Shown here piece after piece: positions 25,882-38,300 of a stretch of DNA of 64,000 nt. Origin of the DNA: Struthio camelus. Taxonomy: Eukaryota > Chordata > Aves > Struthioniformes > Struthionidae. The first letter of the stretch is position 1. The number at the start of each line of letters is the position of its first letter. Location of the stretch: contig NC_090942.1 in NCBI RefSeq assembly GCF_040807025.1, forward strand, positions 35,914,911-35,978,910, in the 5' to 3' direction. Position numbers and translations under genes: made by a program. The notes under the pieces are model-generated. The model was not told the DNA's origin. It saw only the letters and a list, made by a program, of their open reading frames with translations, and did no database searches.

Positions 25882-26504
25882 TTTAAATGTTTGCATTCAC
25901 AAAAACTGTATGAAGAGGTTTTTGCAAGACTGCCAAGTCAAGTGCTCAGACACCAAAAAGTGCCAGAATTAAGGTCTTTTGTGCCGTTTTAAATTTTATA
26001 TGCAGTCTTTAGTTACACGATCATTTAACATTTTTTCTACAAAGCCCTTCCTCACACAAAGCACTGGATCAGAGGGGAAAAAAAAGGAACGATTACATCA
26101 AAAGGTAAGTAAATGGCAATACTTGAGTACTGGAACATATCCTACCTATTACAGAATTTCTGTGAGAGCTGGCAAATTATGTCAACTGGAGTCTTAGAAG
26201 ATAAGGAACACATTACAGTCACCAGCTTGATACTTGGAAAATAAGGAACCTCTGTGTATTAAATTTGGGAGGGACTGATCGGAAGAAGTGCTGAGAACTG
26301 CAGACCGCTGTGACTATCCATGGGAACTCCGCTCTGGACAGATAAAATTCCAAGTGCTCTGCTTGACACTTTTTGCTACCAGGTCAAAAGTAGTTTGCTT
26401 CCCTGTATATAAAAGGAGTATAGCAACATGATCTTAACTATAGAGTCGTTGTAAAAATAAATGAATTGATCAGGATAAAAAGTTAATATCAAGATTCATA
26501 AAGT

Positions 26505-26589
26505 CTTCTAGGCTTTTAGATCCTACTAAAGTGTCTAATTGCCTATGGAATTCAACAGGGAGTTAGGAACCAAAAGGGATTTTGGAAGC
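26505..26589. repeat. Possible old amniote repeat flanking a CR1
   Basis: CTAAAGTGTCTAATTGCCTA followed by GGGAGTTAGGAACC resembles the 'gagttaggcgcctaaat' class of old sauropsid repeats. It abuts the CR1 copy at 26590, which may have inserted into it. Confidence 0.3.
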
Positions 26590-26889
26590 GCGTTGCAAAA
26601 GGAGCTTCTCAGTGGTGCCCAGTGACAGGACACGGGGCAATGGGCACACACTCAAACGTAGGAAGTTCTGCCTGAACTTAAGGAAAAAATTCCTTACTAT
26701 GAGGATGATTGAACACTGGAACAGGTTGCCCCAGAGAGGTTGCGGAGTCTCCTTCCCTGGAGATATTTAAAAACTGTCTGGACATGGTCCTGGGCAACCT
26801 ACTCCAGGTGACCCTGCTTGAGCAGGGTGGTTGGACTAGATGATCTCCAAAGGTCCCTTCCAACCTCAACAATTCTCTGATTCTGTGAA
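26590..26889 (+). mobile_element. CR1 LINE 3' fragment
   Basis: A 300-base copy of the CR1 3' end: the last part of ORF2 (residues around EHWNRLPQ are readable) and the 3' UTR, finishing with ...TCTGATTCTGTG. It is oriented plus, opposite to AMIGO2, about 2.7 kb upstream of its coding exon. The preceding 80 bases look like an older amniote repeat into which it may have inserted. Confidence 0.93.
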
Positions 26890-29800
26890 TTAAGTTTTTG
26901 TTATCCAGTTCTAAGATAGCGCTACACAGGCCATTTACATTGCCTAATCAAAAACAGTTAATTTGGGTATTTTTGCTAGCTAGTTTTTATGGAGACAATT
27001 AAGAGAGAAAAGCTACTCTAGAGGGTGAGTTCTTTGAAAGCACTATAGAAATGACTATCAGGAAATAATGTTGTTAACCCAGTATGGATTTGCACAAGGT
27101 ACACACGCTGAAAGATGAGAAGCAAGTATTTAATAACTGCTCATTTAGTTAGTACAGTATTCTGTGCATTGCATGAAACGTGGTATCTGAAAACTGTCTA
27201 CCATAAAACTATTTGATTAAAAATTTTATTATAAATATTGAATTATAAAGCATTATAAAGAGGAGCAAAGATAGGTTGCCTTTCCTACTAATGTTTGCAT
27301 GCTCAATTTTGCAACCTCTGCAACCTAATTTTAAATATCATTGCACTTGCAAAAGATGAATGGCACTTTCAAAATCAGCTCCTGTACTGAATATAACTGC
27401 AATCCTAGAGATGCTCCAAATGGGATACACTAGGTCAGTGCCCAGTTTGGGAAGGCACTGACCAGGTTTAATACACTAAATAGCCTTGCATGTTTGTTTC
27501 TATCCATACCTACAGTTCTCTCACCAGAAACTCTGAGCCAGTCTGCAATCAAATCCCAAGGACAGATTCATAGTTGGTGTGCATCAGCATAATACCTTTG
27601 AGTTCTAAGGAGTAAAAACAGTCTAAGATCTGAAAACATGTTTTTCCATTTCCAAAGTTTGTTAAAGTTGCCAAACAAGAATTGTTTCAGAGAACTTCCC
27701 TTGCAAAGCAAGGCAAAGCCATACTAAGGACATCAATGTTACTGTGTCCACACAAGGCTATTTTGAGAGTACCCTGATAAGGAGAAACCTTCCTGGCTAT
27801 GGCCAGTTTAGCTGGTGAGCGCTTGCTCACTCAAAGCAGCATCCACATTTCTGATAGGCTCTTTGCCCTTTTGGAGAGCAGGATACTCTACAGAGCTCCA
27901 GAAAAGTAAAGGATACCAAAACACTGTGGCAGTGCAATTTGCTCCATCCTTTGGGAATACGAAAACTTCTGTACAAATTATACAGGCTATTCTGCATCAA
28001 ACACAAGCATGCTGAACGTAAATATTAACACGTGATCATTTGAACCTATTCAAAATGATTCAAAACACCATTCTGGGTTTGTATGTGTAGATGTTAAGTA
28101 GCCAGAAAGAATAAGGCCTGCTATCAATCTTATATTAATAAGTGGCATATTATTTCATCTTAATAAAATTACTTCACGTCAGAAAAGTATTGTTTTGTGA
28201 ACTTCGATATTATATATTTTCTCAAAAGAAATATTGCTGTTAAATACTATCAGCTAACATGTGTCAACAGACTCTGGCTATAGTACTTTATTATTTCCGA
28301 ATGAGCTAGGTAAACAGCTTTCTTGATTTATAGTATAGTGAAAGGCACGATTTGGGGTTTGGTACTTGAATTTTTGAAAAATTGGTATATATGTGATGTT
28401 AAAGTGTGATACTTTTTAAGTTCACTGCCAAAAACACAGTACTTCCCAAGATGAATCATCTGTGCAGTAACAGGGCACATGTTCCTTATCTGTTTGAGGA
28501 GAAATGCAGGGCATATCCTGCCTATTCCAGGGATTATCCTCTGTTGACAAGAACGGCTCAATTGGCTACAACAGAGCAAGTTGTAGAGCAGTTGAGGATT
28601 TGGCTCTTCGTTTTGATCTTTTTAATGTTTTTGGAAGTAATAAGCACCTAGAGCTGCATGGAAAAGGAGGATGCTGGGCAGCTGTGAGCATCCTCACCAT
28701 CAGTTGTCACTGTAAGAAAGATCAGCTTACGTCCTTCATTAATCATTCCCACTTTCTCCAGGTTATCTCCCCCACTAATGCTACAGTGGTAATCTTGACA
28801 ACAACTTCTCCTCTAAGTATCTCCAGGCTTATGGCTATTTCTTCCAGGAAAACCTGTATACCCAGCTACTTCTCAGTTCATTTGAGACTTTCCTGAAAAA
28901 TCCTTATGCACTGTGTCTCCCAATTTAGGCAGTGAATGAGATGGGAGATCTGAAGTCACCTGAGTGCTTTTGCAAACATTACCACTAACTAGTCTTTTCA
29001 ATATTAAGCAAATTTGATTGAACAGGGCTTTGCAGCAGGAATAACACCTTCCTGTACACTGGTGATACAAATAGTCCCATGCAATTGGAAGCCTGGTTGG
29101 CACTTTCTGCGCAGTGAAAATCCAAACACTTGAGCACAAAACCCCTGTACTACAGGAATAGTTAAGGCTATAGAATCAAGAGCTCAGCCAGTAAAAAACA
29201 CGAGAAATATCGCAGTTCACCCTCCAAAAGGTCCACATCACTTCAACATCTGCTAGCTGTTTCCCTTGCTAGTACCACTTCCTCCCTCCCCGCTCACTCT
29301 CCTCACCCTCCATCCCCCCAGTCTCACCAGCCCGCTTGTCACTAGCTCATCGCTCGCCCACCTTTTCACATTCCCATCACCTCCCAGCCCCCGCACAGTT
29401 CCTCTCCCCCTTCTTCCAGCCTGGTATTAGATGAATCAAGGCTGTATTAGTTAACTATAATAATACATGAAACTAAATAGAATGGCTAAAGTGTTAACAT
29501 TGATTCCTTGCAGCCCTTTTTGGATTGTATGTAACAAATCTTTTTATCTTGAACAAGGAAAAAATAATGACTGTTAAAATGGGGTTTTATTAATTTAAAA
29601 CAACAATATTACACAATTATTATTACTTTTAATCTTAACTTTACGGATCCTGCTTATGTACTTGGATAGAGCCATTAATTACAAATAATCCAGCGGCATC
29701 TTAAACAATCAATCTTTGAAAATGTTACTGTTACAAGGAAGATCTGAAACCTGCATTCCTACTGCATGTGGGGGATGCTGTCAGAGGAAATATCCCCTTG

Positions 29801-30989
29801 GTGGACACCTCAGTCCAATTTCCAAGCTCTGCTCTGCTTTTAACACTCAGAGGGAAAGGCGCTCTCTGAATCCAATCTCCATCCGACAGCTGTGCTCAGC
29901 ATCTCTGACTGAGCAGATGTGGATTGTCTGGGCATCACAATCCCTGAGATTTAGTGTCATGAAGGAGCAGAGGGCAGACTGCTGTTGAATCACATCTGGG
30001 TGATGCCCTGATATACTGGTCTAAATCCTTGAACTGGGCTAAGCTGTGCTTGATGCAGGACCCAACAGTGATGAAAAGGCTTTACATCACTTTTGCAGCA
30101 AGCTGATCCTGAGGTCACTCTGGCAAATAAAGTGGTCTCTTTGGACAGCATCTAGCTGTCACGGCCTCAAAATACTGTAGTGGAAAGCCAACTGTAATAG
30201 AGTAGCTCAAAGTAGATTCCAGTCTCATTTTCACTGCTAAAAAAACAGTGTTATCTCCTTTGGAATGATCAACCTGCTTTATTGCTCTCCTCTGCTAACA
30301 AGGTGAACATTAGCACTTAGTGCCAGTTTGCCTCAGGTTAAAACTAGAGCATTATTGTAGTACTATTGTATTTTTGCAGAAAGACAGCTAACATAAGGTG
30401 GTTACTCTGAGACAACTTTTTTTTAAGCTGTGAAGATAAAAGTGTACTTTGACTGAAAATCTGATCCATCAAGATAAAGTAAAATCATTGACCTCAGCAG
30501 CACTGGATTAGGGATGAATTTGTCCAAGTAACTTCATCCAGATAAAACTATCTTTTCCCACTCATCCCTCACTAAAGAGAATCTCTCTGAAGACAGATTT
30601 TTTATTTTTCTGTACTGATGATAACTTACTTGGCTTGAAGAAACTGAGACACAGATGAGCAACTGTGTGACGTATCACAGAGACTGAGTTAGGCTAACCA
30701 ACAGCAATCTGTCTACAGCAGTACCATCTACACGAAGTTAATAGTCTGCAGCTCTTATCCCAGAGCACAAAAGAAATACGCTCAGTGAAACAAATGGAAG
30801 AAAAGCACAGTGCATCCTTTTTGCCGTGTTACTTTTTAATCCAGCTGCATCCTAGCTTCAGCCTTGCAAATACGACTTCAGTTGCTAAGGAGATCATCAA
30901 GCGACGAACTAAAATGCAATTTCCCTATGACAAGCTGTAGCGGCTCAGTCCCCAGTATCATTAACCAGTCTCCAAGCTATGCCAGCTCT
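26890..30989. other. Probable AMIGO2 leader intron, distal part
   Basis: AT-rich with a C-rich block at 29.3 kb. Frames up to 130 codons (28504-28896) show no recognisable protein. Confidence 0.4.
29270..29430. repeat. Pyrimidine-rich, C-rich block
   Basis: About 160 bases with very few G on the plus strand, made of irregular CCTC/CCCC runs. Locally GC-rich but without CpG density. Could be a simple repeat remnant or, on the plus strand, resemble an extended polypyrimidine tract; no exon follows that can be recognised. Confidence 0.6.
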
Positions 30990-31330
30990 TACGGAAGTTT
31001 AGTTGCTCAGTGCAGGATCCTCACCGTCTCCGGCTCATCCCGGCGGGCTAAACCCAGGGGAGCCCCTTCGTCTATGCTGCGGGGGCTCCCACGAGCCCCC
31101 CGCGGGCCGCCGCGCCGCGGGGCCGCCCGACGGCGCCGCTCCCGACGGCCCCGCACCGCCGCCGCCGCCGCCCCGGGCGGCTCAGCCCGCCGCCGCCTCC
31201 AGCGCCGCGGCCGCTCGCGGTGCCCGGTGCCGCCGGGGGCTGCCCCCGCCCTCGCACATCCGCCCCTCGCCTTCCCCCTTCCCCTCCGCCGCGGGCTGCG
31301 AGCGCACCGCGGCCGCGCAGCGCTTCTCGC

Positions 31331-31339
31331 CAGGTGAGG
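31331..31339 (+). other. Plus-strand splice donor in the CpG island (predicted)
   Basis: CAG|GTGAGG is close to the donor consensus, placing an exon end at 31333. It fits a non-coding first exon of a rightward gene (PCED1B by mammalian synteny). No matching acceptor was identified, so this remains a motif-level prediction. Confidence 0.4.
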
Positions 31340-31495
31340 GCCGGGCTGGGCGAGAGCCGGCGGCCGCGCTCGGTACCGACACGGCACCCAGGCGGATCCA
31401 GTCCTCGGTCCGCCCAAGCGGAGCTTCGGCCCCGGCGGCGCAGGGCGCCTCGCACCCCGCGCTGCCGCCCCGCCCGGCCCGGCCCCGCCGGGCAG

Positions 31496-31505
31496 CGTTA
31501 CCTGG
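31496..31505 (-). other. AMIGO2: Minus-strand splice donor in the CpG island (predicted)
   Basis: On the minus strand the sequence reads CCAG|GTAACG, ending an exon at 31502. Joined to the acceptor at 23962 it would give AMIGO2 a leader exon and an intron of about 7.5 kb. Other minus-strand GTGAG candidates exist in the island, for example near 32060 and 31022, so the exact donor is uncertain. Confidence 0.35.
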
Positions 31506-31954
31506 AGCGCCCGGCCGCCGCTTCATGGCCGGGGGGCGCGGGCGGCGCGGTGCCGGCCCCGCCGCCGCCGCCAGCCCCGGCCCCGCATGCTCCGCGCCGC
31601 GCCGCGCCGCTCGCAAGCTCGGGGCCGCGGCTCCCCGCCGGCGGGCAAGACCGGGCCCGGCTGGGCCGGTCGTCCCCGGCAGCGGGATGGCGCAGAGCGG
31701 CCGGATCCGCGCCCGGCGGTGCAGGAGACGCCGGAGGATGATGAGGACGAGGAGGGCGGGCAAGCGGCTCCCAGCTGTAGCGACAGGGCGCGGGCTGGGG
31801 CTTTTATTCCCTGCTCCCTCCTCCCCCTCGCCCCCGCCGTGCAGGACCGAAAGCCGCTTCCCCCCCTGCAAGCGGTCCGCGGGACTTCCGCGGGCGCGGG
31901 ACGGCGCCGTCGGAGCCCCGGAGGAGGAGCGCCCGGCCGCCCCGCTCCGCCCCC

Positions 31955-31982
31955 GCTGCTCGCTGCTCGCTGCTCGCTGCTC
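31955..31982. repeat. 7-bp tandem repeat, four copies, in the CpG island
   Basis: Four exact copies of GCTGCTC lie in a row. A short array like this in a promoter is prone to length variation. Confidence 0.9.
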
Positions 31983-32370
31983 GCTCCCCGCCTCCCCGGC
32001 CCGCGCCCGCGGGCTGCGCCCGGCGCCCGGCTGCAGCCCAGCCGCCGCCCGCGCCGCCCTCACCCGCGTCGGGCCGGGCCGTGCCGTGCCGTGCCCGGCT
32101 GCGGCTCTCCAGGCAACTTTCCGCCAAGTGGTGGCCGAGCGCCCCCGCGGAGAGCCGCGCCGCCGCGGGGGTTGGCTTCGGCCCCTTCCGCGCCGATCAT
32201 CCCCCGAGCCCGAGCCTGCTCTTCAGCTTCCCGCTGCCGGGCTGGGGACTGCCACCGCGGTTGCACTGCAGACGGGGGAGGCAGGGTTCGCTAAAGAGCG
32301 CGGCGGAATATATGGCCCCCGTTAAACGCACCGAAACTCTCCACGAGCGGAGAGCGAGAGCCGCAGGGTG

Positions 32371-35300
32371 TTAGTAACGCAGAGATAAATCTGAAAGGCA
32401 TTGTGCTGGCTTTGGAAAACAATTCCCCGGTTAATTAAATGATGAAAATCAAGAGAGGCTTCACAGTAAACCGGGCTTTGATGAGAACAAAGGAGGCTAT
32501 CAAATGATACAAGGGGCTATCTAAAATTAAGTGCCATATACCCAGCTTGTCTTGAGCAGCGGATCTGTGGGAAAGCTGCTTCGAGTGGGAAAGCACGACC
32601 AGGTAATGAAGAGGCAAAGCTGTAGTTAGAGACTCAGCACATTCTTCCCACTGTTCCGAGGTGGTTTTAGCAGTCCCCGGTGGTAGTTATCACTAAATTT
32701 CCACCATCATTTAAAGTACCCTACATTTAGAGACTGAAACTGAACAGGGACTAGTTTAGCAAACAACAGAGATTTTGGATTTATAGTCATCCATGCATAC
32801 AGTTTATAGAATAACTTTCAGCAAACAGGCTTGTGCAAGCTGTTGTAAATCATGTTTTTCTTCCAAGGACACATAGCAAACTGATTTTTAATATGACATT
32901 TTGTGGCTACATGCAGTGCTCAAGGGATCTTCCTTGTCCTCGAACTCACCCTGCATCAAACTGAAATTCTTCAATTTGGTACAAGGAATTCATTAGAAAT
33001 GTGATTCAAAATAATTGAAGACCACTGAGCTATGGGTGATATTGCCATTGATTTCAATGACTTTTGGATCACTACCTTATCATAAAAATCCAGTTTGCTC
33101 TTTGTTGTTCACATGCTGTGTTTAATTTCTGTATTTCTGTGCATTTGGATGATGCACCAGTGAAATCATTTTAGTCTCCAGGTTACCGATTCAGCACTGA
33201 TTGGTTTCAGACACTCCAGTGGAATATTCATTTGTTTAAAGATACTTGTTGGCTTCATTTGGACTTTTTCTAAACCGTTAAACATTTCTAGTTGCCTAGA
33301 TGTATTAAAATACTGGGTGAAATTTAAGTTGATCATATTGCCAACACAATCACAGGAAGATGATATTAACTTTTTAGTTTCCTTCTCCTACTGTCAAAAC
33401 TGAAAATTTTGACCCTGAATGCTTCCTGAAGTCCTTCTTGTGTAATGAAAATTCTGTCTGCAGTAGCACATGGAGTAGCTGTGTATTTGTGAGTGTTTTT
33501 CACATTTTCTTTAAAATAATCTGATTTAAAAATAATAACAATGTTAACCGCAATTTGTTCAGACCTTGATAAATGTGGAGTACTCCTTGGTGCAAAGTAA
33601 GTAAGAAGCAAAGATAGTAAGGCTTGAAGCCAATTAATTATTTAGATTCCAATCATAGTATCTCAACATGGAGATAATTACTTTGGGGAGGGAAGGATCC
33701 AAAACATAGTGAAATGTGTAATAATTAAGGCAATTAGAATTTTGTTTTCCAATTTTATTTTGCTCATTAATGCTGACTGGGATTTGCTTTTTATGTGGAG
33801 ATCTCAGGGCCCAGATGCTCAAGGAATCGATGGGAGTTGCAATGGTCCTTACATGATCTGCTCAGCTTACAGATAGAGTCCATCTGTCAATAAGCAGACT
33901 TTGTGGAGAAATCATAAGGGATTCGTCAAGCAGTCTGAAGGCAGTTTAGAACTACAGGATTCTTGTAAGTCTGGAAGCAGCCGGTTGTAACCCCAGCAAT
34001 TCTGCATTCCTGTTTAATATTGACAAGCTAACCCATGGCATGATGCAATCTAATACGTTGTGCTATTTCACACACAAAGATGCTTTAGACACTTGTTACA
34101 TACTAAGTAACATTATAAGGTTCATTCCAATCAAAAATCTGATTTGGATGAGAAAAATTGGTAATTGCTCTTCTTGTACCAAATAGTACCAATGTGAAAA
34201 CAGTACCTATCCAGAGTCTTTGTTGATCGTACACGGGCACAAACTGTGTGAGGCTGACAGTGCATTAATTAGGACGTGAAACCTTTCTCTTGCTAAGCTA
34301 TACAAATGTAAGGTTTCTGGCATCACCAGTAGAGGTGTTTATTACAGAGAATTGCTGATCGCTGTCTCCTTCTTCCAAAAACATCAGGATACTGCCTGTG
34401 TTTTCCTGCCCCTCTACCAAGCTATCTATTAGAGCGAAAGCTTTTCAGTGATGGAACTGTTCTTGTTTTCATGTCCTATACAGTGCCAGACAGACTGACT
34501 GAGCTTGAGAAGAACTTTTAATATTTCCCCTGTGCTTGAAATAAAAAAAAACCCACAAATCCATAAATGCCTGTAATATCTTCGACCAAAAATCGAATAA
34601 ATGCTGTTTTTAGTAAAACAGCAAGTTTGTTACACTTATATAAATGATCATTACAGGGCTTGATTTTTCAAAAGCTGTATCTAGATTCACCTTGGTTCCA
34701 GGGAGTTTACAGCCCCATTCATGAGCAAGCACCTTTACTCTTGGGCTAGGGACTAATTAGGATGAGTCAAGGGGATACTGAAAGGGGAGGAATGTCCTCT
34801 CCTTCTCCTGTTAAACTTGACTTTAAAAAAAACTAGAAAAAGGCACAAGCAAGAACATGGTTTTCTACCATAGCGCTCACATGGGAAGAAGGAGTTCCCG
34901 TCTCCAGTTTAAGGTCTAGTTATGCACATTACAGCCATTAGATAACATGCAATAGAAAAGGTTGGAAAGCCTTATTCCTTCTGTGCTCCCTCTCTCTCAG
35001 TCCTGAATTAGATTGTTTCAGCGTAGGTCCAGTCTGGCAGTTTGGGTATATCAGGGAACTGGGAGATGTGGGCTGTGTGCGTGAATTCTGAGCAGGTAGA
35101 AGAAGGAAGGGAGACAAGCTGCGCAAGGACTTCAAGCACCAATTTGTGAGTATGTAAGGGGAATAATTTATTTTTATTCCCCACTCAAGTTTTAGAAGAA
35201 AGTGGTAGGTGATGCTGTGTTTTGAACACAGTCTAAACCAAACAACTTTGACTACACATGGTGGATCAAGCCCCTTAGGGGAGTGATGTGAAGAACACCG

Positions 35301-38300
35301 GGTCCATGGATCTTAGCAGGGCCTTGACATGAGATACATGCACAGATGCTTGGTCCTATCCAGACTGCGATGCTTTTGGGCATGCCCTGAAGCAGAACAT
35401 GAGGTATCTGAGGAAATGGAAGGTCAAATACTGCAGTGTCTCAGGGGATGGAGAGAACAGAAGGCAGGTCTGGCGGAGGTGGCAGTGGGAGGCTTGGCTT
35501 TCGGGGCTGGCTATGTATATCAGATCATGATCAGGACAGTCGCATGAGAGATATAATTACTCTTTCAACTCCATTTTCTGCCCAGTTTGCAGCTGGGACC
35601 TAAACACAGCTGTCTCATCCCACCTGGGTGCTCTATTCACCAGGTTTCTAAGTCTCCAAAGGCTCAATCTATTTTTTCTTTTTCCTGCTGAAAAGTTCTT
35701 TTTTACACCCATGATTGAATAGATGCTATTCATTAGACTAAACAGAAAGAAAATAAGACACTGATTCTTTAGCTCAATAACTGGGACTCCTACCTGGAGT
35801 ATTCAGTCCCTACCAGAGCAAGTGGTTCCTCATCCCCCACCCATAGACCTTCAGAATTCCCTTTTCTTCCTCTCTGTCACTCAGACCTATTCTATTGCTC
35901 CTTATTATCGGATTTATAATGCTGCAGATCTAGAGGGGATATTCAAAGAGCCGTGGAGCATCGTCTGCCCAGCAGTGCCAACTTTCCTCATTCTGTCCTC
36001 AGAATTGCCACCAGCTGGTGAGTACTGTTGAACAGGGAGTCAGAGAGGCTGATACTGGCCTCAATGAGAGCTGGAGGTTCTCATTAGGGGAGAGTACACT
36101 TCACGGTAAAAGCACTGCAGTACTTACATTCATTGATGTTGACCTGACTTTTTGTCTTTTCCCCATTTAGATGCTTCTTCAGAACTGAAATGTCAGTTCG
36201 TTGATTGGGCAGATTTGTTGCTGTCACTTTCGGTCCTCTCTGGTGTCTTTGCCTTATCAAAGATTTTATAAGACTGAAGATGGGAAAAAAGTAGCAGACA
36301 CATATGTCTATGTCTGCTAACTGAACTGGTTTACTTTAGGAGTGTCCTAGTTTTGTGCTGATGCCATCAAGTTTGTATATAACATACAGACCGTACAATT
36401 TATATCCTGGTTGATTTCTAAAACACTGAAACAGCTTGAATCTAGGTATTCCTAGTACACAGAGGTGCTTCATATGTGTTATGAAAAGTGAATGAGCATT
36501 CTAAGATGCATTCTTACTTTGGTCATCAAAACCTGGACATTTAGAAAACAACAGATATAAGTGTCAGCGGCTCGTGTGTTCCTGTGGATTTTTAGAGTCC
36601 TCAAGTCTTAGCATTTCCACATCTCAAATACACGCAGAGACACTGTTAAGTAGTCCTCAAGTCTCTGGAGCACATTTATATGCAAGGAAGGCCTTGTTAA
36701 GGACTAGAAGATAATTTATTTTCATTTTCTATTCCAGAAGCGGAACTTGAGAAAATGTTGCAAATTAACAAAAAGTTATTGGTTCACTGAATTTAGCCTT
36801 TGATAGTAAAAACATTTGTGAAAGTAATTTGTTATGGCCTTGAGCAGTCTCTTAAAGCGGTATGACAGCTTTTCTATGATAACAGGTAAGTAATCTAACC
36901 TTTAAAATGCTTAAAATGCTTTAAAATGTTAGTAATCTAACCTTTAAAAAGTAATCTAACCTTTAAAATCCTTTATGCAAATACATCTTATTGATGGACT
37001 TAAAGAGGTGTTTTTGAATGCAGTCAGACATAACTTGTTTCTGAAGACACCACATGTCTCTAGGATAGCCAAAATAAAAGTGGGAAAGCTTTTCTAGAAC
37101 ACCAGATTCATTTTGCAGTATAAAGGGCTGTAGTGATTTACTGCAGTAACTCTAAAATAACATCTAAAGGGAGAATATGCAAGTGGATTTTTTTATTAAA
37201 ACTTGAATACTATGTGCCTGTGGCAATATATGAAGTATTTGTGAATAATCTCTAAATTTGCAATATGAGGCACAAGGGAAAGGAAGATGTGAAATCTCAC
37301 CCTCTTGACTTTAATTGTCCATGAATGTAGCCATAGGCTTCTCTGCAATACAGCAGCGATACTTATCAGGACGCATAGTGCAAACCCATTTTGTGCATAT
37401 GCAGCACTGGCAGGAAAGGCAGGCAGGTTCTCTGTAGTGTCTCACACCGTGTATGTGATTCCGTTGGCTCCTACCTCCTGCTCTCTCTCATACTTTTCAT
37501 GCATTTTCTGCACATTTTCTCTTGTACTCCAAGACCCCACATGCCAGATGCGATAGATCACAAATGATCAGCCTGATCGACGTGAGCTTACAGCCTGATC
37601 TGTCAGGTGGCTATGCCTGAAGTCCGGACTTACAGAGTGGGAGAGAGCACAGGAGGCGGTGCATTGCATAGAGAGCTCCTCCTGTGCAGAAAGAAACGAT
37701 AATAAAAAAAGGCTTGTCCGGAAGCTCAGTCCCCCACCTGCAGCCTTAGTCTGCATCTCTTTCTCGTCATATGACTGAAGGTACTAGATAGGAGTCTCCA
37801 TTCTGTGGCCAGGTGCATGGAGGCTCAGAGCGTGTGAAGCAAGATGCTCAGAGGCACTTATGAAGGCACTAAGTCTAATACATCAGTGCTGTAAGTTTGC
37901 TCTGGTGGGTGTACTTTTATGAGTGGAAAAGACAGACAATTTTCTGCCCACAAATTCCTGCAAAAGGCTATTACAGTTCTACAACTGCTCATGATAATGT
38001 GTTATAGCTGTAAGGTGCCGGAACTACGCTTTGGGAGATGTGAACCAAAGCTATATTTCTACCTTTTGTAAAACAACAAAATTTAGCTCTTAACAATTAT
38101 TATGACCCACTCTCCCAGCCGGTGTGCTTTTTTAAGCAGAAGTTTTTCTACAGGCACTTAGCAAGCAGTTGCCAAATAACATAGGAAAACTGTGTAGGAA
38201 AGAAAGAAAATTGTATATTATTTTGGTGAATGTACTTACTTTGCAAAGGCTTTTATGATCCGTATTAATCCAGGCTGAAACTGTTTTGATTTCACTTGAA

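Larger units (their letters stand above)
24131..26504. other. Probable AMIGO2 leader intron, proximal part
   Basis: No coding exon recognised. If AMIGO2 transcription starts in the CpG island, this lies in its first intron on the minus strand. Contains the purine-rich block and a TATC microsatellite. Confidence 0.4.
30990..32370. promoter_or_regulatory. CpG island, likely bidirectional promoter
   Basis: Base composition switches abruptly from AT-rich to strongly G+C- and CpG-rich and back, the only such block in the window. It contains a GCC trinucleotide run at 31157-31171, GC-box-like sequences such as the one near 31945, and a 7-bp tandem repeat at 31955-31982. It lies about 7 kb upstream of the AMIGO2 coding exon and carries good splice donors on both strands. 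Inference: it serves the AMIGO2 leader exon leftward and a rightward gene; PCED1B is the divergent neighbour in mammals. Long frames here, up to 440 codons, occur on both strands and are low-complexity Ala/Arg/Pro translations of stop-poor DNA, not recognised proteins. Confidence 0.75.

Noticed and set aside
26582..26770. Small 62-codon frame resembling a conserved protein
   Set aside because: It is the C-terminal end of CR1 ORF2 in a truncated repeat copy.
31003..32325. A 440-codon open frame on the plus strand, with long frames also on the minus strand (up to 293 codons)
   Set aside because: G+C-rich CpG-island DNA has few stop codons, so frames stay open on both strands; translations are low-complexity Ala/Arg/Pro/Gly with no domain, and overlap each other.
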